This document shows positions 6,661-11,644 of a stretch of DNA of 11,644 nucleotides, in pieces (positions within the stretch are counted from its first letter, which is position 1; every line of letters begins with the position of its first letter). Made by a program: the position numbers and the translations under genes. Under the pieces are notes generated by a model. It had not been told where the DNA came from. It made no database searches and saw only the letters and a program-made list of their open reading frames with translations. Source of the stretch: Lachnospiraceae bacterium (GTDB lineage: Bacteria > Bacillota > Clostridia > Lachnospirales > Lachnospiraceae); contig JAGCRJ010000122.1 in assembly GCA_017964745.1 (NCBI GenBank), forward strand, positions 1-11,644. Direction: 5' to 3'.

Positions 6661-8760
6661 ATGGACAGAAAACCCGAGAGAAGAGGCATACCTAAAATAT
6701 TGTATGTGCTTTTGCTGGTTATTTATTCCGGTGCGACTCTCTATACCATTCTTGCGACAAGATCACAGGAAACGGTTGTGATTCTCGGCGAAACGGTTAA
6801 AGTTTCTTCTTTTACGGGAGTATTCTCATCACTCGCCAATATCTGTCTGATCCTGATAGTCGTATTCTTCGGCAAGCTTGGGTTTGTCACCGCATTGATA
6901 CTTTCGGTGATCCAGTTTCCCGGCATTTTTATCAGCATAGTGGTCAATCACAATATGTTCGCCATTCCGGGGTTTTTCGCAAATGTCGTAACGATAGTGG
7001 CGATCCTGATCATTTATAACGGTATCAAGCAGGTGGTGAAGCTGAGAGCCAGGGATATGAAGCATCTGAAGGAACAGCAGATGTTTTCGCAAAGGCTCTT
7101 TGAACAGACCGCAACATCGCTCGTCACCGCGATCGACGCAAAGGACGAATATTCGCACGGCCATTCGATCAGGGTTGCCGAGTATTCGGAGAAGATAGCA
7201 AAGACACTGGGTTGGAGCGAGGAAGAATGCAATAAGGTTTACTATGCCGCACTTCTTCATGATGTCGGCAAGATCGGTATAGACGACAGGATAATAAACA
7301 AGAGCGGAAAGCTTACGCCCGAAGAATATGAGATCATCAAACAGCATCCCGTAATGGGTAACCAGATCCTTTCGAGTATCGGCGAATACCCCTATCTGAG
7401 CATCGGTGCCCATTACCATCATGAACGCTATGACGGAAAGGGCTATCCCGAAGGCAGGAAGGGCGAGGATATCCCCGAGATAGCCAGGATAATATCCGTA
7501 GCGGATGCATACGATGCAATGACATCCAACCGAAGCTACAGGGACGCGATCGCCCAGCCGATCGTGCGCGAGGAGATAGTAAAAGGCTCCGGAACCCAGT
7601 TCGATCCCAGGATCGCCAAGATCATGATGCACCTCATTGACTCCGATACCGAGTACAAGATGAAGGAGCGCAATACGGTCAGGGAGCTTTCAGGAAGGAA
7701 CAAGCTTGAATGTACCGAGTTCATGAGCGACTTTTCGGACGGCATAAACCTTTCACCTTCGATAACAAGGGTTCATATGTCGTGTTCGACCATGGAGGGC
7801 TCCGAAGAACCCGGAAGGCCGGTACTTATTCTTTTCGATGCGCTTGACGGCCGCGTCCACTACGATGATAAGAATGTCCGCGATATGGTGTATTTCGAGT
7901 ACGGTCTGATCGGACTCGACGGAAATGTCACGGGTGACGGTTTCAGGAACATCAAAACAGAGATGCTTCCCGAGGGAAGAACCGATTTTGCCGCATCGGG
8001 TGACGAGCCTTACGTATACGATATCGAAGCGGTCAAGATAAGGGATCATGTCCGTATCATGATCACAAGGAAGGAAAAAGAATCCGATGTATCGATGATC
8101 ATCACACTTGCCCTTCCCGACAGTTCAAGATATGCTTACATAAGTCTTGCCGGAGAAAACTGTCTGATAGAGGAAGTTAAGATAGACAGGGATGAGGAGC
8201 GCGTTCCCGATGATTACATCACCAGGATAGCCGAGGAGGTCAGCTATATCGACAGACCCGAAGGCGACATTCCCAATGTCCAGGTCAACGGCCATAAGAC
8301 CGATGCATCGAAGGGAATTCCTCTCGGAACAGGATTCACCCTTACCTTCCATGCGATGAGCCTTCCTACCGCAAGACTGATATGGCACTGTCCTTATATC
8401 AGTATTTATTCCTCACCGAGCGGGGAACCTTATACAAAAGGATACAAGGAATACGCCCTGGTAAGACTTGACGGAGAATACTGGGACAGCGGTTCGTTCA
8501 ACAATAAACTTATTGTCAATAAGAATGATGACTTTGCCGGATGGGATGCCTGGAAGGATGCCCTCAGTGAGGGGCTTGACTGCAGCGTGACATTTAAGCG
8601 CAAAGGTAACCAGATCGTAACGACGACCGAGAACAGAGGCCTCTTTATCAAAAACACCACGACAATAAACGCAAATCCTGATAAAGTATATGTGGCCCTT
8701 ACCGGTGACCAGTGTGCCATAACAACCATTAAGATAACCCGTGATCCAATCGGGTATTAA
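6661..8760 (+). CDS. Membrane HD-GYP phosphodiesterase with long duplicated C-terminal extension
   Basis: 699 residues. Four membrane spans lie at about 12-31, 53-71, 74-95 and 100-120, followed by a short helical linker and an HD-GYP domain at about 148-326, then about 370 further residues. HD-GYP landmarks: H166 and H168 in YSHGHS, H200-D201 in LLHDVGKIGID, and HHERYDGKGYP at 253-263 with the GYP triad. The family hydrolyses c-di-GMP (some also cGAMP) in the cytoplasm. The position where tri-iron enzymes have Glu (EAKD) is D159 here, suggesting a two-metal site. The C-terminal extension is beta-rich and contains two related endings 184 residues apart, at 493-511 and 677-695, pointing to two tandem copies of one domain. 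The start at 6661 is chosen for AAGGAG 7 bases upstream; the TTG at 6628 is too close to the -10. It is the first gene of an operon, with pyrE 18 bases downstream. Confidence 0.93.
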   Translation: MDRKPERRGIPKILYVLLLVIYSGATLYTILATRSQETVVILGETVKVSSFTGVFSSLANICLILIVVFFGKLGFVTALILSVIQFPGIFISIVVNHNMFAIPGFFANVVTIVAILIIYNGIKQVVKLRARDMKHLKEQQMFSQRLFEQTATSLVTAIDAKDEYSHGHSIRVAEYSEKIAKTLGWSEEECNKVYYAALLHDVGKIGIDDRIINKSGKLTPEEYEIIKQHPVMGNQILSSIGEYPYLSIGAHYHHERYDGKGYPEGRKGEDIPEIARIISVADAYDAMTSNRSYRDAIAQPIVREEIVKGSGTQFDPRIAKIMMHLIDSDTEYKMKERNTVRELSGRNKLECTEFMSDFSDGINLSPSITRVHMSCSTMEGSEEPGRPVLILFDALDGRVHYDDKNVRDMVYFEYGLIGLDGNVTGDGFRNIKTEMLPEGRTDFAASGDEPYVYDIEAVKIRDHVRIMITRKEKESDVSMIITLALPDSSRYAYISLAGENCLIEEVKIDRDEERVPDDYITRIAEEVSYIDRPEGDIPNVQVNGHKTDASKGIPLGTGFTLTFHAMSLPTARLIWHCPYISIYSSPSGEPYTKGYKEYALVRLDGEYWDSGSFNNKLIVNKNDDFAGWDAWKDALSEGLDCSVTFKRKGNQIVTTTENRGLFIKNTTTINANPDKVYVALTGDQCAITTIKITRDPIGY

Positions 8761-8778
8761 ATAAAGGCGGAATGATAA

Positions 8779-9456
8779 ATGGAACAGTATAAGCAGGAAT
8801 TCATTGATTTTATGATCGAGTGTCAGGTCCTCAAGTTCGGGGACTTCACTCTCAAGAGCGGAAGGAAATCACCCTTCTTCATGAACGCCGGAGCATATGT
8901 CACGGGTTCACAGCTCGGAAGGCTCGGAGAGTATTACGCTAAGGCCATCCACGACAATTTCGGAGATGACTTCGATGTCCTTTTCGGACCGGCTTACAAG
9001 GGAATACCTCTCGGCGTAGCCACAGCGATAGCTTATTCAAAGCTTTACGGTATCGACGTAAGATACTGCTCTAACAGAAAAGAAGTCAAGGACCACGGTG
9101 ACACAGGTATCCTTCTCGGATCCAAGCTTAATGACGGCGACAGGGTCATCATGATCGAGGATGTCACCACCTCCGGCAAGTCCATAGAAGAGACCTATCC
9201 CATAATCAAGGCACAGGCGGACGTACAGATCAAGGGACTTATCGTTTCGCTCAACCGTATGGAAAAGGGACTTCACTCGGATGCCGGCGCTCTCGATGAG
9301 ATCAAGTCAACTTACGGATTTGATACCGCTGCGATAGTCACCATGGCTGAGGTCACCGAATATCTCTACAATACCGAAAGACAGGGTAAGGTATGGATCG
9401 ATGACGATCTCAAGAAAGCACTTGATGAATACTATGCTCTCTACGGAGCTAAATAA
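8779..9456 (+). CDS. pyrE: Orotate phosphoribosyltransferase
   Basis: A 225-residue enzyme that joins orotate to PRPP to make orotidine 5'-monophosphate, the fifth step of de novo pyrimidine synthesis; it acts as a cytoplasmic dimer. The PRPP-binding signature VIMIEDVTTSGKS is at 123-135 with the acidic pair E127-D128. The N-terminal FTLKSGRKSPFFMNAG stretch and FGPAYKGIPLG are typical orotate/phosphate-binding segments, and RYCSNRKEVKDHGDTG is the flexible catalytic loop. The length is slightly above the ~210 usual for the family. It starts 18 bases after the HD-GYP stop with an AAAGGCGGA site upstream and no terminator between them, so it is probably co-transcribed with that gene. No other pyr gene is nearby. 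Confidence 0.97.
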   Translation: MEQYKQEFIDFMIECQVLKFGDFTLKSGRKSPFFMNAGAYVTGSQLGRLGEYYAKAIHDNFGDDFDVLFGPAYKGIPLGVATAIAYSKLYGIDVRYCSNRKEVKDHGDTGILLGSKLNDGDRVIMIEDVTTSGKSIEETYPIIKAQADVQIKGLIVSLNRMEKGLHSDAGALDEIKSTYGFDTAAIVTMAEVTEYLYNTERQGKVWIDDDLKKALDEYYALYGAK

Positions 9457-9507
9457 ATCTGACCTTTGTGCCGCGCAGTTTCGGGCACGTAAAGAAAGGA
9501 GTATGTA

Positions 9508-9663
9508 ATGGAAGAAGAAAAGATCTACAAAGTTGTAAGAGCGACCGGTGCGTGGGACCTTGCGATCGGTATCGGAACCATCATTCTCGGACTCGGTGCC
9601 GGGATCATGCTTGTTGTAAGCGGAGCTAAGCTCCTTTCATCAAGATCCAAGATAATGTTCTGA
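9508..9663 (+). CDS. 51-residue single-TM protein
   Basis: A short frame of 51 codons, MEEEKIYKVVRATGAWDLAI then GIGTIILGLGAGIMLVVSGA then KLLSSRSKIMF. It is supported by a near-perfect AAAGGAG (9495-9501) 6 bases before the ATG and by its stop (TGA 9661-9663) sharing one base with the next start codon. A glycine-rich hydrophobic stretch at about 17-40 is a likely membrane span, with an acidic start and a basic C-terminal tail (KLLSSRSK). Similar short proteins with KVVRATG...GAKLL...SKxxF are, from memory, common in Lachnospiraceae; no function is known to me. It lies 51 bases after pyrE and is coupled to the DUF6142-like gene. Confidence 0.8.
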   Translation: MEEEKIYKVVRATGAWDLAIGIGTIILGLGAGIMLVVSGAKLLSSRSKIMF

Positions 9664-9971
9664 TGCGCAGATCTTACATGTTTACAAACAGGCGGCATCC
9701 CTATATAGGGATAATGTCCGCCATACTTGGCGCGATAGCTCTCGTTTCCCTGGGATACGGGATCGTAAGCAGCTATCTTCTGAGCGGAGACGTACCGATG
9801 GGATTCGGGGCAGGCTGCGCTCTTGCCACTTTATATGCACTTGTCGGATGGTTTATGGGGGTAATGGCCGTCAGACTCCCGGACTCATTCCACATAAGCG
9901 GGATAATAGGAATCGTTCTCAATTCAGTCTCGCTCATCATATCCGCATTTCTTCTGTGGATACCCGTATAG
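9663..9971 (+). CDS. DUF6142-like small membrane protein
   Basis: 102 residues with three probable membrane spans: about 15-38, 48-71 and 79-100, and a basic N-terminus (MRRSYMFTNRRHPYIG) that should stay in the cytoplasm. The layout (FTNRRHPYIGIMSAILGAIA, a glycine-rich second span, a closing IIGIVLNSVSLIISAFLL) resembles the DUF6142 family of small Clostridial membrane proteins; this family name is from memory and tentative. Its ATG shares one base with the stop of the 51-residue gene (TGATG), so the two are translated together and may form a complex. A terminator follows 7 bases after the stop. No function is known. Confidence 0.75.
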   Translation: MRRSYMFTNRRHPYIGIMSAILGAIALVSLGYGIVSSYLLSGDVPMGFGAGCALATLYALVGWFMGVMAVRLPDSFHISGIIGIVLNSVSLIISAFLLWIPV

Positions 9972-9978
9972 GAAAATG

Positions 9979-10005
9979 CTCCGGCGTAAAAGCCGGAGTT
10001 TTTTT
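9979..10005 (+). terminator. Intrinsic terminator of the HD-GYP-pyrE operon
   Basis: CTCCGGC (9979-9985) and GCCGGAG (9992-9998) form a 7-bp GC-rich stem with a GTAAAA loop, followed by seven T (9999-10005). This separates the operon from purE. Confidence 0.92.
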
Positions 10006-10082
10006 AGTCAGGCAGATGCCGTAAAAGGCACCAAATATAGTCAAAAAGGGATGTGCGGTAACTAAATATGGGTATTTGGATA

Positions 10083-10111
10083 TTGCATGACCCCGTATCT
10101 TTTAGTACAAT
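10083..10111 (+). promoter_or_regulatory. purE promoter
   Basis: TTGCAT (10083-10088) and TACAAT (10106-10111) with a 17-base spacer. Transcription would start near 10118, giving a leader of about 38 bases before purE, too short for a purine riboswitch. Just upstream are CCAAATA (10031-10037) and TATTTGG (10073-10079), an inverted repeat of 7 bp that could be a regulator site, though in AT-rich DNA it may be chance. Confidence 0.75.
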
Positions 10112-10155
10112 AAATGGTGGTTTTCATTCTATAAGGAAATGATCGGGAGGTTTTT

Positions 10156-10692
10156 ATGAGTACGACCGCTAAAAAGACACCTGCATCCGTAGGAATAGTC
10201 ATGGGTTCCGACTCCGATATGCCCGTAATGGCAAAGGCAGCCGAGATCCTTGATAAACTCGGGATAGGTTATGAGATGACTATCATTTCGGCTCACAGGG
10301 AGCCGGATGTTTTTTTTGAGTATGCAAGTACCGCCGAAAAGAAGGGCTTTAAGGTTATCATTGCCGGAGCCGGCATGGCTGCCCATCTTCCCGGTATGTG
10401 TGCGGCGATATTCCCCATGCCCGTTATCGGAATTCCCATGCACACCACATCACTCGGCGGAAGGGATTCACTCTATTCGATAGTCCAGATGCCTTCGGGC
10501 ATTCCCGTTGCGACCGTTGCGATAAACGGCGGCGCAAATGCGGGACTTCTTGCCGCCAAGATACTTGCGACCTCGGACAAGAAGCTCCTCACAAAGCTTA
10601 AAAAATATTCATCCGATCTTAAGAAACAGGTTCAGGACAAAGATGCTAAACTACAGAAGATCGGTTACAAGAAATATCTTGAGAACAAATAA
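10156..10692 (+). CDS. purE: N5-carboxyaminoimidazole ribonucleotide mutase (PurE class I)
   Basis: 178 residues. It converts N5-CAIR to CAIR in de novo purine synthesis and forms a cytoplasmic octamer in known cases. Landmarks: GIVMGSDSD at 13-21 (phosphate binding), SAHREP at 45-50 with catalytic H47, and AGAGMAAHLPGM, which marks class I rather than the animal-type AIR carboxylase (AGRSNGLG). Two small departures from the common pattern are E for T in SAHRTP and M for G in AGAGGAAHLPG. The first 10 residues and the lysine-rich last 40 extend the usual ~165-residue core. GGGAGG lies 5 bases before the ATG. Class I enzymes normally need PurK to make N5-CAIR; purK is not in this window. purM follows after 23 bases. 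Confidence 0.97.
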   Translation: MSTTAKKTPASVGIVMGSDSDMPVMAKAAEILDKLGIGYEMTIISAHREPDVFFEYASTAEKKGFKVIIAGAGMAAHLPGMCAAIFPMPVIGIPMHTTSLGGRDSLYSIVQMPSGIPVATVAINGGANAGLLAAKILATSDKKLLTKLKKYSSDLKKQVQDKDAKLQKIGYKKYLENK

Positions 10693-10715
10693 ACTCATTT
10701 TGCAAAGGGGAAATC

Positions 10716-11644
10716 ATGGCACTTGATTACAAGGCAGCAGGCGTAGACATTGAAGCAGGATACAGATCCGTAGAGCTTATCAAGAAATACGTCGGTGAGA
10801 CAAACAGACCCGAAGTAATGGGAGGACTCGGAGGATTCTCCGGTGCTTTCAGTGCGGCGGCATTTAAGGGAATGGAGGAACCCGTTCTTCTTTCCGGTAC
10901 GGACGGTGTCGGAACCAAACTCAAGGCAGCGATGATCCTTGATAAGCATGACACGATCGGTATCGACTGTGTTGCGATGTGTGTCAACGATGTAGCATGT
11001 GCGGGCGGTGAGCCTCTCTTTTTCCTCGATTACATCGCATGCGGCAAGAACTATCCCGAGAAGATCGCTGAGATAGTAAAGGGTGTAGCCGAAGGCTGCA
11101 AGATGTCCGAATGCGCTCTCGTAGGCGGTGAGACCGCAGAGCATCCCGGAATGATGCCCTATGACGAATATGATATCGCAGGATTTTCCGTAGGTGTGGT
11201 CGACAAGAAGGACCTCATCACCGGCGCGGATATCAAGGAAGGTGACACACTTGTCGGAATCGCATCCAGCGGAATCCATTCAAACGGTTTTTCACTTATC
11301 AGAAAAGTATTCGATATGACCTCCGAGTCGCTTAACAAGTATTACGATGAACTCGGTGAGACACTCGGTGAGGCGCTCCTTACTCCCACCAGGATCTATG
11401 TCAAGGCTCTCAAGGCCCTTAAGAAAGGCGGAGTAAAGGTAAAGGGATGCAGCCACATCACAGGCGGCGGATTCTACGAGAACATTCCCAGAATGCTTCC
11501 CGACGGAATCAATGCGCAGATAGATAAGAACAGCTATGACATTCCTCCCATCTTCGGACTTCTTGCCAAGACCGGAGGCATCGAGGAGAAGATGATGTAC
11601 AACACCTACAACATGGGACTCGGAATGGTCCTTGCACTCGATCC
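10716..11644 (+). CDS. purM: Phosphoribosylformylglycinamidine cyclo-ligase (3' end outside window)
   Basis: 309 codons are present of a protein normally about 340 residues long; the frame is open to the window end. PurM (AIR synthetase) uses ATP to close FGAM to 5-aminoimidazole ribonucleotide, the substrate that leads to PurE. The opening YKAAGVDIEAGYRSVELIKK is typical, as are GTDGVGTK (61-68, ATP/phosphate binding), VGGETAEHPGM (136-146), SSGIHSNGFSL and SHITGGGF (246-253). AAGGGG sits 5 bases before the ATG, and the gene begins 23 bases after purE with no terminator, so they form one transcript. The missing end is due to the window boundary, not a mutation. Confidence 0.97.
   Translation, partial: MALDYKAAGVDIEAGYRSVELIKKYVGETNRPEVMGGLGGFSGAFSAAAFKGMEEPVLLSGTDGVGTKLKAAMILDKHDTIGIDCVAMCVNDVACAGGEPLFFLDYIACGKNYPEKIAEIVKGVAEGCKMSECALVGGETAEHPGMMPYDEYDIAGFSVGVVDKKDLITGADIKEGDTLVGIASSGIHSNGFSLIRKVFDMTSESLNKYYDELGETLGEALLTPTRIYVKALKALKKGGVKVKGCSHITGGGFYENIPRMLPDGINAQIDKNSYDIPPIFGLLAKTGGIEEKMMYNTYNMGLGMVLALD

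Noticed and set aside
6531..6689. N-terminal extension of the DUF4317 frame by 53 codons
   Set aside because: It would overlap the HD-GYP start and the promoter region; the family begins at the Met at 6530, which has GGAGG 6 bases upstream.
6829..7632. 267-codon open frame on the - strand
   Set aside because: It lies wholly antisense to the HD-GYP gene over its membrane and catalytic domains; the protein resembles nothing and has no ribosome binding site. It is a by-product of codon bias.
9468..9488. Stem-loop GTGCC...GGCAC between pyrE and the 51-residue gene
   Set aside because: Only 5 bp with an 11-base loop and no T run; too weak for a terminator, and probably chance.
9972..10155. Purine riboswitch upstream of purE
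   Set aside because: The leader after the predicted start is only about 38 bases and no conserved purine-aptamer core was recognised. Nothing but the terminator, the promoter and a weak inverted repeat is seen here.
10695..11279. 194-codon open frame on the - strand
   Set aside because: Antisense to purM, which is well supported by motifs.

Overview
The window looks like chromosomal DNA of an anaerobic Firmicute of class Clostridia, most likely Lachnospiraceae. This rests on protein resemblance recalled from memory (a DUF4317 protein, a DUF6142-like small membrane protein, the style of PyrE, and a 4-TM HD-GYP protein with an IDAKD...GHS entry motif), on strong GGAGG-type ribosome binding sites, and on moderate GC content. 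The genus cannot be told from sequence reading alone. No tRNA, rRNA, IS element, CRISPR array or phage gene was seen. No gene-free stretch exceeds 300 bases; the longest, at about 130-215 bases, are promoter regions at 2544-2757, 6531-6660 and 9972-10155.

Layout. (1) 1-2092 (+): the C-terminal part of a TIR-domain protein with one membrane span and a long beta-propeller-like region, cut by the window edge and closed by a bidirectional terminator. (2) 2147-2543 (-): a two-gene cassette of a RelB/DinJ-type ribbon-helix-helix antitoxin and an overlapping XRE-like small protein, with a good promoter and candidate operator but no toxin. (3) 2758-4281 (+): malQ, 4-alpha-glucanotransferase, with a promoter and a cre-like palindrome at the predicted transcription start. 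(4) 4316-6530 (-): a three-gene operon, DUF4317 protein, DJ-1/PfpI protein and CYTH protein, converging on malQ with a shared 15-bp terminator hairpin. (5) 6661-9971 (+): a second, divergently transcribed operon of a membrane HD-GYP protein with a large unusual C-terminal extension, pyrE, a 51-residue one-TM protein and a 102-residue DUF6142-like membrane protein, closed by a terminator. (6) 10156-11644 (+): purE followed by purM (cut by the window end), with a clear sigma-A promoter.

How the genes fit together. purE and purM are steps of de novo purine synthesis and pyrE of pyrimidine synthesis, so the right third is nucleotide metabolism. The HD-GYP protein probably degrades c-di-GMP (or a related cyclic dinucleotide) and appears to be co-transcribed with pyrE. 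malQ is for glycogen or maltodextrin use. The less-understood parts are the TIR/propeller protein, the toxin-less antitoxin/HTH pair, the DUF4317-DJ-1-CYTH operon, the duplicated C-terminal module of the HD-GYP protein and the coupled small membrane protein pair. I see no clear proof of a wholly new system; these are the best candidates.
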